Source: a virus
Strand: one strand, 5' to 3'
Virus record (IMG/VR): IMGVR_UViG_3300023174_000197
Location: 1-56,751 of that record
Length of the DNA: 56,751 nucleotides
Notes under the pieces: model-generated
Seen by the model: the letters and a program-made list of their open reading frames with translations, nothing else
What the model was told of the DNA's origin: nothing
Database searches by the model: none
Made by a program: the position numbers and the translations under genes
Shown: positions 1-7,280 of the stretch, piece by piece
How the letters are laid out: the number at the start of each line of letters is the position of its first letter
Position numbering within the stretch: the first letter of the stretch is position 1

Positions 1-942
1 CAAACCTCTTTGTTTCAAATCAGTGATGAGCATTGCATATGCTTTATCAAAGTTAATCATGTTGGTTTCAAATGCGCTTTTGAGATTGCTGTGATGATCC
101 CACCCACCATAAGTCACTGTCACCATGCGCACTCCTGCTTCCACCAGTCGGCGAGACAACAACAATCTTTGGCCAGCAGCATTTCTACCATATGCATCAC
201 GCATCATTTCTGTTTCTTTGCTCAATTCAAATGCTTCTCGTGCTTGTGTTGATGAAACCATGCTGTATGCATCATTGTAAAATGAGTCCATGGCCTTGAC
301 TGCATCCACATGTGATTCTTTGGTTCTGAAATAATCATCCACTGCACCCAGCAATGATTTGCGGCGACTCAACATTTGATCATCTGCACCGCGTGGAGCG
401 TTCAAGTCCTTTACGGAGAACGATGGATCCTCTGGGTTTGCCCCTGTGGCAAATGGTCCGTAACGTGTTGATAGATATCCTGTGCCGTTCTCAGGAGCAA
501 ATTGATTTGGCACTAATACATATGCTGGCAAATTGTTTCTGTTGCCCAATTGATGATTGACAACTGTACCAAAAGATGGATATGCCAAAGCAGGTGAAGG
601 TTTGTATCCAGTCAGCATGTTGTGGACGCCGCGCTCATGAGCTGCTTCACCATGAGTCATGCTTCTGATGATGGTCAAGTTGTCGCTGATGTTGGCTGTG
701 TTTTGCAGCAATGCACCAAAGTGCACATCAGCAATTTTGGTCTTGATGCCTGCAAATGGTCCACGATATTCAGAAGAACCATTGGGTTTGTAATCCCATG
801 CATCTTGATGCGCAATGCCACCAGGCAAAAAGATCTGAATTACAGAAGTGGCACGAGCTTTGGATGGTTGTTGACTGCGCAACATTGTTGGTAATGAGAT
901 GCCAGCTGCTGCACCAATGCGGAGAATTTCTCTACGATTCAT
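1..942 (-). CDS. DUF1501 protein with Tat-like leader (3' end cut by window)
   Basis: Minus-strand frame open from ATG at 942 to the left edge (314 codons, C-terminus missing). The N-terminus MNRREILRIGAAAGIS looks like a twin-arginine signal (RR then a short hydrophobic stretch). The body matches my knowledge of DUF1501, a sulfatase/phosphatase-fold family: IQIFLPGGIAHQDAWDYKP near 35-53, a TIIRSMTHGE segment near 90-100, and RMVTVTYGGWDHHSN near 270-285. DUF1501 proteins are mainly exported proteins of Planctomycetota, Verrucomicrobiota and relatives; their function is poorly known. A late-type box TTAAATA lies 6 nt before the ATG and the word usage matches the neighbours, so it belongs to the phage. 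Role here unknown: a virion enzyme acting on the host surface is one guess. Confidence 0.8.
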   Translation of the reverse strand, partial: MNRREILRIGAAAGISLPTMLRSQQPSKARATSVIQIFLPGGIAHQDAWDYKPNGSSEYRGPFAGIKTKIADVHFGALLQNTANISDNLTIIRSMTHGEAAHERGVHNMLTGYKPSPALAYPSFGTVVNHQLGNRNNLPAYVLVPNQFAPENGTGYLSTRYGPFATGANPEDPSFSVKDLNAPRGADDQMLSRRKSLLGAVDDYFRTKESHVDAVKAMDSFYNDAYSMVSSTQAREAFELSKETEMMRDAYGRNAAGQRLLLSRRLVEAGVRMVTVTYGGWDHHSNLKSAFETNMINFDKAYAMLITDLKQRGL

Positions 943-968
943 AACTGTATTTAATATACAGCAATGTC

Positions 969-1403
969 TTAGCTTTGCAACACTTTGACTGCATTTGTTA
1001 GCTCTTTGACAGATGCTTGCAACATTTGCTGAGCCTTGATGGGCACAAACTGACCAATGAGAGACAGTGCATTGAGCAAGTTTTGCATTTGTGGAGCCAT
1101 TTGCTGAACAATTTGTACATCAGAAGGAGCCAAATACAATGATGCAAATTGAGGAGAGCTGAAAATTTGATCAGCTTGTTGAAATGCTTGTGCAACTTGC
1201 GCTTGTTGTTGCTGCACTGCAGCTGCATCTGGATTTTGAGTCAATGTATCCATGATGTTATTTTTGCCAAAGTAGTTGATGAATGCATCTGTAGCAACCA
1301 TGGCACGATCCAGTGCTGCTGTCTTTTGAGGTTCAGATGCTGCACCTTTGCGTAAATTTTGCAACACTTGCTCGTATCGTTCTATGATGTTGTAGTATCT
1401 CAT
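969..1403 (-). CDS. small Gln-rich helical protein, late
   Basis: 144 residues, Gln/Ala-rich and probably helical or coiled-coil. Not recognised. Its N-terminus MRYYNIIERYEQ resembles the N-x-I-x3-Y-E pattern at the start of neighbouring late proteins (2081-2782, 2787-3998, 4003-4365), which suggests a shared targeting or assembly tag. The start ATG overlaps the lysozyme stop by one base (TAATG), so translation is probably coupled to the lysozyme gene. Confidence 0.75.
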   Translation of the reverse strand: MRYYNIIERYEQVLQNLRKGAASEPQKTAALDRAMVATDAFINYFGKNNIMDTLTQNPDAAAVQQQQAQVAQAFQQADQIFSSPQFASLYLAPSDVQIVQQMAPQMQNLLNALSLIGQFVPIKAQQMLQASVKELTNAVKVLQS

Positions 1404-2062
1404 TACATTTTAGATGCTAAGTCTGCTTCTGCATTGCGGCGATTCACAAGTCCTTGCAGCACCTGTCCATTTGCTGTTTTGATGCCATTACGAATTGCTT
1501 GAGGGATATTGTTGGGATCTCCACCAGCACGTTTAAACACACCTTCAACTCTGCCTGTATTAAAATCATAACTTATGAGAGCAGCACGTTGATTGCTGTT
1601 CAATTGCATGTTGTTTTGTGCAGCATATTTATCAACACGCTGTTCATGTGCTTTGAGTTCTTGACGCAGCCTTGCATCTGCTTGTGCAGGTGTAATGGTT
1701 TCATTTGGTTGGCCTCTGGTGCCATACCCAATAGAATGCTGCGCATAATCCCAAACTGCTTTAGGAGCAAATCCTTCTGCTTTTTTAATGAAGTCAACAT
1801 AGTCACCACTGCTTGTTGATGGAGCAGTTGATGGAGCAGTTAAAGTTGATTGCGAACCTACAGTTGCAGTACTTGTACTAGGTGGTTGTGTACCAGCACC
1901 TGTTTGCTTTGCACCTGATACATTGACATTTATTTCAGGTGCAACATCAACAACTTGCTTTTGCATTGTTGGAGTGTATACACCTGGAATAGCAGGCAAT
2001 GAAACAGCTTCTGTCAGCTGCAAATGTAGTTCTGCTCGTTGCACCAATTGTTGCCAATTCAT
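1403..2062 (-). CDS. T4-type lysozyme (GH24) with N-terminal extension
   Basis: 219 residues. Residues 1-85 form a Pro/Thr/Ser-rich linker region; from about 88 a GH24 muramidase domain begins. KKAEGFAPKAVWDYAQHSIGYG gives the catalytic Glu96, Asp105 and a Ser at 110 in place of the usual Thr, one residue closer than in T4 lysozyme. The C-terminal part (NQRAALISYDFNTG, NRRNAEADL) also fits. It would hydrolyse peptidoglycan. There is no signal peptide; the extension and the setting among virion-like genes suggest a virion-borne lysozyme rather than, or as well as, a holin-dependent endolysin. A perfect late box TATAAATA lies 5 nt before the ATG. Confidence 0.88.
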   Translation of the reverse strand: MNWQQLVQRAELHLQLTEAVSLPAIPGVYTPTMQKQVVDVAPEINVNVSGAKQTGAGTQPPSTSTATVGSQSTLTAPSTAPSTSSGDYVDFIKKAEGFAPKAVWDYAQHSIGYGTRGQPNETITPAQADARLRQELKAHEQRVDKYAAQNNMQLNSNQRAALISYDFNTGRVEGVFKRAGGDPNNIPQAIRNGIKTANGQVLQGLVNRRNAEADLASKM

Positions 2063-2067
2063 GCAGT

Positions 2068-2075
2068 TATTTATA
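2068..2075 (-). promoter_or_regulatory. late promoter, perfect TATAAATA
   Basis: T4-late-type TATAAATA on the minus strand, 5 nt before the lysozyme ATG (2062). In T4 the start site lies about 6 nt downstream of this box, so the transcript would begin at the start codon. Confidence 0.75.
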
Positions 2076-2080
2076 GCAGA

Positions 2081-2782
2081 TTACCTATTGAAAAGACCAC
2101 CTTTGCTAAACAATGGCTTGATGCTTGACTTGCCACCAGTCCGGGATGGTTGAGCATTAACATTACTAGCTGGTGCAGCTGGTGCTTTAGCAGGTGCTGG
2201 TGCAGGTTCATACACGGATTTAGCTGTTAATGGCGTTCCTGCCTTTTGAAGACCTTGAATACGCTCCATTTTCTTTTTATCCATACTGCTGTTGGCATCA
2301 TAAGTTGTCCCATGAAACTTCTTAAAAACATCTGCTCCTGCATCTTGTGGTGCTGGTTTTGGTGTTGGTGTTGGTGCAGGTTTTGCAGCTGGTATATCCT
2401 TTTGTGTTGGATACATGCCTGGTCCACCACTAGCCATTGGATTAACAGCTCCAGATGGTGAAGGTGCATTGAGACCTGCATTTAAAGCAGTTCCTAAAGC
2501 AGCTGCACCTGCAACAGGTGCTACTACACGAGTTGCTAATCTACCAGCTTCTTGGCCTTTGGACATTGCTCGACCTGTTGCTGTATTTCTGAGCTGCTTT
2601 TGTGCAACTGACATTGGCTTAGCTCCTAAAATTTTCTGCCCTACATTTGTTTTTCCTAAATATCTTGCACCTTTTGATCCAAGATTTATTGCTCCAGTTG
2701 CAAGGTCTCCAAACAGACCTTCATTTGCAATCTGTGTTGCATACTTTTCAAAAATTATTTCATTATCCTGTGAGTTGTTCAT
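2081..2782 (-). CDS. Ala/Pro-rich virion-like protein
   Basis: 233 residues: helical N-terminus (NNSQDNEIIFEKYATQI), Gly/Ala-rich middle with a hydrophobic stretch near 85-105 (VVAPVAGAAALGTALNAG), and Pro/Ala-rich linkers. Residues near 155-195 (VFKKFHG..YDANSSMDKKKMERIQGLQKAG) form a small domain also found in the next protein, as FNKYMGG..YNAGSTMDAGKMKVIQDLQSQG. Function unknown; a late structural or internal protein is likely. AATAAATA lies 5 nt before the ATG. Confidence 0.8.
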   Translation of the reverse strand: MNNSQDNEIIFEKYATQIANEGLFGDLATGAINLGSKGARYLGKTNVGQKILGAKPMSVAQKQLRNTATGRAMSKGQEAGRLATRVVAPVAGAAALGTALNAGLNAPSPSGAVNPMASGGPGMYPTQKDIPAAKPAPTPTPKPAPQDAGADVFKKFHGTTYDANSSMDKKKMERIQGLQKAGTPLTAKSVYEPAPAPAKAPAAPASNVNAQPSRTGGKSSIKPLFSKGGLFNR

Positions 2783-2786
2783 ACGT

Positions 2787-3998
2787 TTATTTATTCATGC
2801 TATGCTGCAAGTAATCAATTAATGCATTAAAATTATCAGCCAACATGCCAGCAGCTTTAGCTTTTTGCTGAGCTTTTGGAGTCAACGCAGAGCCTTGTTT
2901 AGCACCAAAATAACTTTTAGCTGCATCCCATATGGAGCTGCCTGTCTCAGCAGCTTTAACACCACCACGTGTAATAGTTTCAACTGGATTTACAGCAGCA
3001 TCATATGCTGTTTGTGCAGCCATTTGTCCATATTTGCCTTGATCAACTAAATCAATGTCTATTTGATTTTTTGACTGCAAGTTTTGTTTAAATGCTTCTG
3101 GATTCTTGTTGTAGTTGTATATCATCTTGCCCGCCTCAAAAGCTGGAGCTGCTACGCCTGCCAATTTAGCTCCTAATCCTGTGGTAGCTGCCTTTGCACC
3201 TACACCTAATAAACTCTTAGCACCAGCAATCTGTGCAGGTACATCTATTGAACCTCCAATAATATCTGCTCCTGTTGCAACTGGAGCTGCTTCAAATTCT
3301 TGTGCAACGGTTTTTGCAGCTGCTGCTGGTGTAGTACCAGCTGCTGGTACTCTGCCTTGAGATTGTGCAAATGCTGCTGTATCTACTTTTCCGCTCGCAT
3401 CTCTAAATTGATTAGCTGGTGCTGCTGGCTTAGCAGGTGCTGGTGCTGCTGGCTTAGCAGGTGCTGGTGCTGCGGGCGTTGCTGGTTTTGGTGCAGCTGG
3501 TGCAGCAGGTGTTGATGCTGGTTTAGCTGTTGAAGAAGCAGGCTTATTTTGCATAGCACTGTAGATGTTTTGAGCATTGAGTGTTTTGCCTTGGCTTTGC
3601 AAATCCTGAATAACCTTCATCTTACCAGCATCCATGGTGCTACCTGCATTGTATGCACCTGCTTTGCCGCCGCCCATGTATTTGTTGAAAGCAGCAATAG
3701 CACCTTGATTAGGTTTATTATTAGCTGCAGCAGCTGGTGCAGCTGGTGCAGCTGGTGTAGCAGCTGGTGTAGCAGCTGGTGTAGCTGGTGTAGCAGCTGG
3801 TGTACCAGTGATAGATGAAGATGCAGGTGCGCCTCTTGGTTGTGCAGCTGGTGCAGCATTCATGCGCATAACATCTTCTCCGCGTTGCTTTAACATTCCT
3901 GCTTGACCAATTCCAGGTGAATTTGTATATACAGGTTTTACTGCTTCTAAAATAGAATGTTCATACAATGCCCAAATTTTATTGCTCTCAGTCGACAT
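2787..3998 (-). CDS. Ala/Pro-rich low-complexity virion-like protein
   Basis: 403 residues from ATG 3998. The start is chosen because a late box TTAAATA sits 5 nt upstream and the N-terminus MSTESNKIWALYEHS then aligns with MNECNEIWALYEQ of the next gene. It shares a helical domain (YNAGSTMDAGKMKVIQDL) with 2081-2782, has long Ala/Pro repeats including PAAPAPAK units, and ends DNFNALIDYLQHSMNK, matching the end of 4003-4365. A fibrous or disordered late structural protein is likely. Confidence 0.8.
   Translation of the reverse strand: MSTESNKIWALYEHSILEAVKPVYTNSPGIGQAGMLKQRGEDVMRMNAAPAAQPRGAPASSSITGTPAATPATPAATPAATPAAPAAPAAAANNKPNQGAIAAFNKYMGGGKAGAYNAGSTMDAGKMKVIQDLQSQGKTLNAQNIYSAMQNKPASSTAKPASTPAAPAAPKPATPAAPAPAKPAAPAPAKPAAPANQFRDASGKVDTAAFAQSQGRVPAAGTTPAAAAKTVAQEFEAAPVATGADIIGGSIDVPAQIAGAKSLLGVGAKAATTGLGAKLAGVAAPAFEAGKMIYNYNKNPEAFKQNLQSKNQIDIDLVDQGKYGQMAAQTAYDAAVNPVETITRGGVKAAETGSSIWDAAKSYFGAKQGSALTPKAQQKAKAAGMLADNFNALIDYLQHSMNK
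3415..3473. repeat. 24-bp tandem repeat inside a coding region
   Basis: A 24-bp unit (gctggtgctgctggcttagc...) occurs about 2.5 times in perfect register. It encodes the KPAAPAPA-type repeat of the 403-residue protein. Confidence 0.85.
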
Positions 3999-4002
3999 AT
4001 GG

Positions 4003-4365
4003 TTATTTAAGTAATTGATGCTGCAAAGAGTCAATTACATAGTTGAAATTGTCCTGCAGCGTTCTTTTTAGGTGAGCTATGTTGATGTTGCTGCGATGTT
4101 CTTCTTGTTCTTCTTGCTCATCTTGCGCTTGTTGTTCATCTTGTGATACAACAGATGGTGCAGGTGCAGCAGTCATTTGTGGCTGCGCACGTACAATGGT
4201 TTGTGGTTGTGGCATCACTTGCACATTGACTTGTGGTGCTACTTGTGGCTTTTGAGCTGCAGCATTCAACTGCGTTGCTTTTTTGTCATTGTTGGTGGGT
4301 TGGTATTGTGGAGGCTGTGCAGCAGTCTGTTCATACAAGGCCCAAATTTCATTGCATTCATTCAT
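4003..4365 (-). CDS. Gln-rich virion-like protein with shared end tags
   Basis: 120 residues from ATG 4365, chosen because CATAAATA lies 5 nt upstream and MNECNEIWALYEQ then matches the neighbour's N-terminus. The middle is Gln/Pro-rich and disordered, with an acidic QDEQEEQEE run. The C-terminus DNFNYVIDSLQHQLLK matches DNFNALIDYLQHSMNK of the next gene. Function unknown; the paired tags suggest both are sorted to the same structure, perhaps the capsid interior. Confidence 0.78.
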   Translation of the reverse strand: MNECNEIWALYEQTAAQPPQYQPTNNDKKATQLNAAAQKPQVAPQVNVQVMPQPQTIVRAQPQMTAAPAPSVVSQDEQQAQDEQEEQEEHRSNINIAHLKRTLQDNFNYVIDSLQHQLLK

Positions 4366-4386
4366 GTGTATATTTATGAAGGTGTT

Positions 4387-4394
4387 TATAAATA
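4387..4394 (+). promoter_or_regulatory. late promoter TATAAATA
   Basis: Perfect box on the plus strand, 11 nt before the ATG at 4406, and back to back with the minus-strand box of the 4365 gene. Confidence 0.65.
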
Positions 4395-4405
4395 AATGAC
4401 ACAGC

Positions 4406-4762
4406 ATGCATTTTACCAAACCAACTGCCAAATCATACATTTATGATGCTCATTTGTCTCAACAAGAGATGTTGCAACTGTTGATGCGGCACGGCAGCAT
4501 CAAGCCTAAAAACATTTTGAGCATGAAGCCAGGTTTAAATAATTTGAATGCTGCAGTTTTGGACAACATTGAGAACATTGGTACAGCTGTTGCATGCACC
4601 ATTTTGATGCTGAGTTTACCGCCTGCAGCAGAGTATGCAGCAATGCAAAGTGCAGAGTATACTTTTCACAAAGCATTGGCTGACAACAACAGCATCATCA
4701 ATGCATTGCATGTGTACAGTGATGATGGTAGTGACATCTTTATAGCACCAGTCTATATTTGA
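4406..4762 (+). CDS. unknown late protein, 118 aa
   Basis: MHFTKPTAKSY start. It has a helical centre with a hydrophobic segment TAVACTILMLSLPPAAEYAA near 60-80 and a VYSDDGSDIFIAPVYI tail. Not recognised. It is the first of two plus-strand late genes diverging from 4003-4365. Confidence 0.72.
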   Translation: MHFTKPTAKSYIYDAHLSQQEMLQLLMRHGSIKPKNILSMKPGLNNLNAAVLDNIENIGTAVACTILMLSLPPAAEYAAMQSAEYTFHKALADNNSIINALHVYSDDGSDIFIAPVYI

Positions 4763-4770
4763 TGATGCTG

Positions 4771-4778
4771 TATAAATA
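4771..4778 (+). promoter_or_regulatory. late promoter, perfect TATAAATA
   Basis: Box 6 nt before ATG 4785, just after the stop of the preceding gene. It gives the downstream gene its own leaderless start. Confidence 0.75.
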
Positions 4779-4784
4779 CAACAT

Positions 4785-5087
4785 ATGACTCAAGTACCAG
4801 TTGAAGAAGCTTTGCGCACCATGGTGTATGCATTCAATGATGCAGTGGAAGCTGTGTATGATGAAGCTCAGTACATGCCAGATTATGGTGCCACCATGCG
4901 CATGCAACATCACTTGGCATTGTTGGCTGGTGCACTGGAGACTGTGATACACATATTGTTGTATCCATTGAATCCTAGATTGGACATGAGCGATCGCAGC
5001 ATGGAGCAAGCTGAAAACTACTTGGGTCAATATGATGAGTTTGGCGTGGCCATTGTGTATCCCAGTGGTGAAGAAATGATGTTTTGA
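4785..5087 (+). CDS. unknown late protein, 100 aa
   Basis: Mostly helical with acidic N-terminal half (EEALRTMVYAFNDAVEAVYDEAQ) and a central hydrophobic helix (LALLAGALETVIHILL). Not recognised. Its stop abuts the stop of the convergent gene 5088-5231 with no spacer. Confidence 0.75.
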   Translation: MTQVPVEEALRTMVYAFNDAVEAVYDEAQYMPDYGATMRMQHHLALLAGALETVIHILLYPLNPRLDMSDRSMEQAENYLGQYDEFGVAIVYPSGEEMMF

Positions 5088-5231
5088 TCATTGCATGATT
5101 TCATCCAGCATGCTCTGAATTTCACTCAACAGTGCAGCTGTTTCTTCTTCTTGCAATTGTTCATTGGTCATGCACTCTGCAACATTGGTCAAATGTTCCA
5201 AACATTTTTCTAAACATGTGATGATGCTCAT
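5088..5231 (-). CDS. 47-aa acidic microprotein
   Basis: Starts MSIITCLEKCLEHLTNVAEC and ends SEIQSMLDEIMQ; one amphipathic helix with an EEE run. The start is supported by TCTAAATA 6 nt before ATG 5231. The stop touches the convergent plus-strand stop at 5087. Confidence 0.65.
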   Translation of the reverse strand: MSIITCLEKCLEHLTNVAECMTNEQLQEEETAALLSEIQSMLDEIMQ

Positions 5232-5273
5232 TTGTGGTATTTAGATCCATGGGCATTGATTTAGCAGAAAAAT

Positions 5274-5474
5274 TTATGATGCAACTATGATGCGTGCAAT
5301 TTTGTTGCATTGCATGTGTACATCACGCAGCTGCCTGTGAAAGTTGTTGTTGACGAGGTCGCGAAGAGATGATTTCCACTGACGCAGCCTGGCAGCATGC
5401 GTCAATGTTGCTTTGGCATTGTCTGTTGTCATCTCAGCTGCAATGCGCAGGTTGTATTGTTGTTGTTGTGTCAT
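5274..5474 (-). CDS. late helical microprotein, 66 aa
   Basis: Gln-rich start MTQQQQYNLRIAAEM, two predicted helices, end CNKIARIIVAS. Last gene of a run starting at 6631; its ATG overlaps the previous stop (ATGA). Belongs to the array of small helical proteins typified by an A-x-x-Y-A helix and a C-terminal hydrophobic helix. Confidence 0.65.
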   Translation of the reverse strand: MTQQQQYNLRIAAEMTTDNAKATLTHAARLRQWKSSLRDLVNNNFHRQLRDVHMQCNKIARIIVAS

Positions 5475-5674
5475 AGCAATATGATGCGAATGATGTCATT
5501 GCAATGCGTTGCAACTCGATTGATGCAGTAAATGATGTTTTTCTTGGACAGTTGATCAGCTGTTTGTATGTATTGTGCAGCATATATTACAGTTAACCTG
5601 CTGTTGGTGCCTGCTGAATTTGCTGATGCATTGATGCGGTGCAGTTGACTGCGGCTGAAGCGTTTGATGTTCAT
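5471..5674 (-). CDS. late helical microprotein, 67 aa
   Basis: Resembles 5696-5893 at its end: RVATHCNDIIRIILL here versus IVHHCNAIFRIL there, so the two are probably paralogues. It starts 21 bp after the stop of 5696-5893 and overlaps the next gene by ATGA. Confidence 0.65.
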   Translation of the reverse strand: MNIKRFSRSQLHRINASANSAGTNSRLTVIYAAQYIQTADQLSKKNIIYCINRVATHCNDIIRIILL

Positions 5675-5695
5675 ATTTTAAAAGATGATGATGTA

Positions 5696-5893
5696 CTACA
5701 GAATGCGAAAGATGGCATTGCAATGATGAACAATTTGGCTGATGCAAAACTTGATGTTTTTTTCAGCAGCATAATTGTTGTGTGCAATAGGATCACCCAG
5801 CCGGCGAGCATAAAGGAATGCCTTGATGGCATAGTCATTTATGATTTGCGCTGTATCATTCAGCTGATTCATTTGTTTTTGGACGATTTTCAT
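5696..5893 (-). CDS. late helical microprotein, 65 aa
   Basis: Starts MKIVQKQMNQLNDTAQIIND, has the YAIKAFLYARR helix and ends VHHCNAIFRIL. ATGA overlap with the previous gene. Likely paralogue of 5471-5674. Confidence 0.65.
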   Translation of the reverse strand: MKIVQKQMNQLNDTAQIINDYAIKAFLYARRLGDPIAHNNYAAEKNIKFCISQIVHHCNAIFRIL

Positions 5894-6123
5894 AGTTTAA
5901 AAGAGTGCATGCATTGCAACAATGCATCAATGATTGCGTTGCTCAAGTGTTGAATGTAATGCAATTGCAAATTGATTTGATTGCGAGTGTATTCAGTGGA
6001 TGAAGAATGTTGTGTTGGTTGAGTGTAAAGATGCATGGCATTGACATGGCCAAGGGCTTGAAGTGCATGATTGTAGATGACGTTGATGACGCGCAGCTGC
6101 TTGTTGTTGAAGTTTTTGCTCAT
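5890..6123 (-). CDS. late helical microprotein, 77 aa
   Basis: Start set at ATG 6123, which overlaps the previous stop as ATGA; an ATG nine codons upstream lies inside the previous gene. N-terminus MSKNFNNKQLRVINVIYNHA is like MNKKMHYKQLKHINATADY of 6368-6631. Ends SNAIIDALLQCMHSFKL. Confidence 0.62.
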   Translation of the reverse strand: MSKNFNNKQLRVINVIYNHALQALGHVNAMHLYTQPTQHSSSTEYTRNQINLQLHYIQHLSNAIIDALLQCMHSFKL

Positions 6124-6371
6124 ATGAACATGTTGGTGAGACTGTGCCACAATGCTAGTGCTGCATCAATGGCCAGCCGACACTGATGGTAATTCCATTG
6201 AGACACTTGCTGAGGACTCTGTGCACCTTTGGATGCTACATTGGGCTGCTTGTGAAACTCATGGCCACGATCAGCATACCATGCAGCTGTTTTGAAATTT
6301 TGAGTCATGTGTTGTGCTGCACTGTTGAAATATTTCAACTGTTGGGGTTGCATGGGCTTGTTTTTGCTCAT
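6120..6371 (-). CDS. late helical microprotein, 83 aa
   Basis: Clear paralogue of 6368-6631: QQLKYFNSAAQHMTQNFKTA..YADRGHE versus KQLKHINATADYITRIYKTA..YAQRGDE, followed in both by a W-N-Y-x-x-C-x-x-x-I segment. ATGA overlap with the previous gene. Confidence 0.7.
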   Translation of the reverse strand: MSKNKPMQPQQLKYFNSAAQHMTQNFKTAAWYADRGHEFHKQPNVASKGAQSPQQVSQWNYHQCRLAIDAALALWHSLTNMFI

Positions 6372-6631
6372 AATGATGCTGTTAATATTCTGATGATGTC
6401 CATCAATTCATGACCTGATGCTTCAATGGTGTATTTGCATTCTCTGTAATTCCATGCAGCCAATTTTTCTCGAGTGGAAAAGTTGTTGGCAGCAGATGAT
6501 TTGAAATTGGTATCTACTAGTGTTTCATCGCCACGTTGAGCATAATGCAGTGCTGTCTTGTATATACGAGTAATATAATCAGCTGTTGCATTGATGTGCT
6601 TCAATTGTTTGTAATGCATCTTTTTGTTCAT
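6368..6631 (-). CDS. late helical microprotein, 87 aa
   Basis: Head of the 6631-to-5274 run. CTTAAATA lies 9 nt before ATG 6631. Contains AAWNYRECKYTIEASGHEL, matching SQWNYHQCRLAIDAALAL of its paralogue 6120-6371. Confidence 0.72.
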   Translation of the reverse strand: MNKKMHYKQLKHINATADYITRIYKTALHYAQRGDETLVDTNFKSSAANNFSTREKLAAWNYRECKYTIEASGHELMDIIRILTASL

Positions 6632-6673
6632 GCTTGCATGTATTTAAGCAGCAGCTGATGTACAAATTCTGCA

Positions 6674-6689
6674 TTTTTTGCGCAAAAAA
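6674..6689. repeat. 16-bp palindrome TTTTTTGCGCAAAAAA
   Basis: Perfect inverted repeat beside the degenerate repeat array. It could be a binding site for a dimeric protein; role unknown. Confidence 0.6.
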
Positions 6690-6708
6690 ATTTTCTCCCG
6701 GATTCAGA

Positions 6709-6832
6709 GATTGCGAAACCCATGTAGCGAGAGCGAAACCCATTATGGAATTTGATAGCGATTGCGAGCAAGAACCCTATATGGGAGTTGATAGCGAATG
6801 AGAGCCTATATAGCAATTTGTAGCGAGAGCGC
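6709..6832. repeat. degenerate tandem repeats, non-coding
   Basis: Three to four imperfect units of about 29-36 bp, each with TAGCGA followed by GCGA or GAG, then CCC/CCT, TATGG or TATAG, and A-TTTGA. Units begin near 6725, 6755 and 6791, with a last TAGCGAGAGCGC at 6821. An open frame crosses it (6628-6816) but is probably a by-product. It lies in the largest gene-free stretch; candidate origin, protein-binding array or structured RNA. Confidence 0.6.
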
Positions 6833-6867
6833 TAAAAAAATTTGGCATGCGGTTCTTTCTAACTTTT

Positions 6868-7104
6868 CTACGCTGCGTCCTTCTGACAAAAATTCACGAC
6901 GACGTCTGCATCATCGCTGCTATCATCGCTCGCTGCACACTGCAGCAGCTGCATGTACGCCTGCATTATACCCTTGCAATGAAACTCAATCCACTGTACA
7001 TTACTCCACTGATGCACACATGATGGGACATGCTTAGCGTGCCATTGCATACCATGCTCACATTGCATTGCAATGATCTTATTATAGTTGACTATGTGCA
7101 TCAT
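6868..7104 (-). CDS. possible microprotein, 78 aa, Cys/His-rich
   Basis: Overlaps the 3' end of 7082-7279 by 23 bp. Has a helix like the family (WIEFHCKGIMQAYMQLLQ) and an acidic tail SDDSSDDADVVV. Only a partial late box (CATAAATG) is next to its start. Real but uncertain. Confidence 0.45.
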   Translation of the reverse strand: MMHIVNYNKIIAMQCEHGMQWHAKHVPSCVHQWSNVQWIEFHCKGIMQAYMQLLQCAASDDSSDDADVVVNFCQKDAA

Positions 7105-7279
7105 TTATGATGTTGATCATCTGCTGTGTTAATGAACAGACATCTTCAATGAACCACCTGGTCATGCGTGCATTGCTGACCACATACTTGGTACCATTAG
7201 CAGTGTCAGTGATGCCGCGTGCCAGGTACCTGGTGATCGTTGCTGCATCAGCACGCCATTGCACTGATGAATCACTCAT
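7082..7279 (-). CDS. late helical microprotein, 65 aa
   Basis: Start at ATG 7279, one base after the stop of 7281-7766; a longer frame from 7432 overlaps that gene and is unlikely. Starts MSDSSVQWRADAATITRYLA and ends QQMINIINDAHSQL, the hydrophobic C-terminal helix of the array family. Confidence 0.62.
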   Translation of the reverse strand: MSDSSVQWRADAATITRYLARGITDTANGTKYVVSNARMTRWFIEDVCSLTQQMINIINDAHSQL

Positions 7280-7280
7280 G

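Noticed and set aside
1-942. DUF1501 gene as host DNA joined by misassembly
   Set aside because: It carries the same late-type box and spacing as the phage genes, lies 26 bp from the next gene and has the same word usage; only its distant end is unseen.
6628-6816. 62-codon minus-strand frame across the repeat array
   Set aside because: It reads through the degenerate repeats, has no promoter box at its start and its product does not look like its neighbours.
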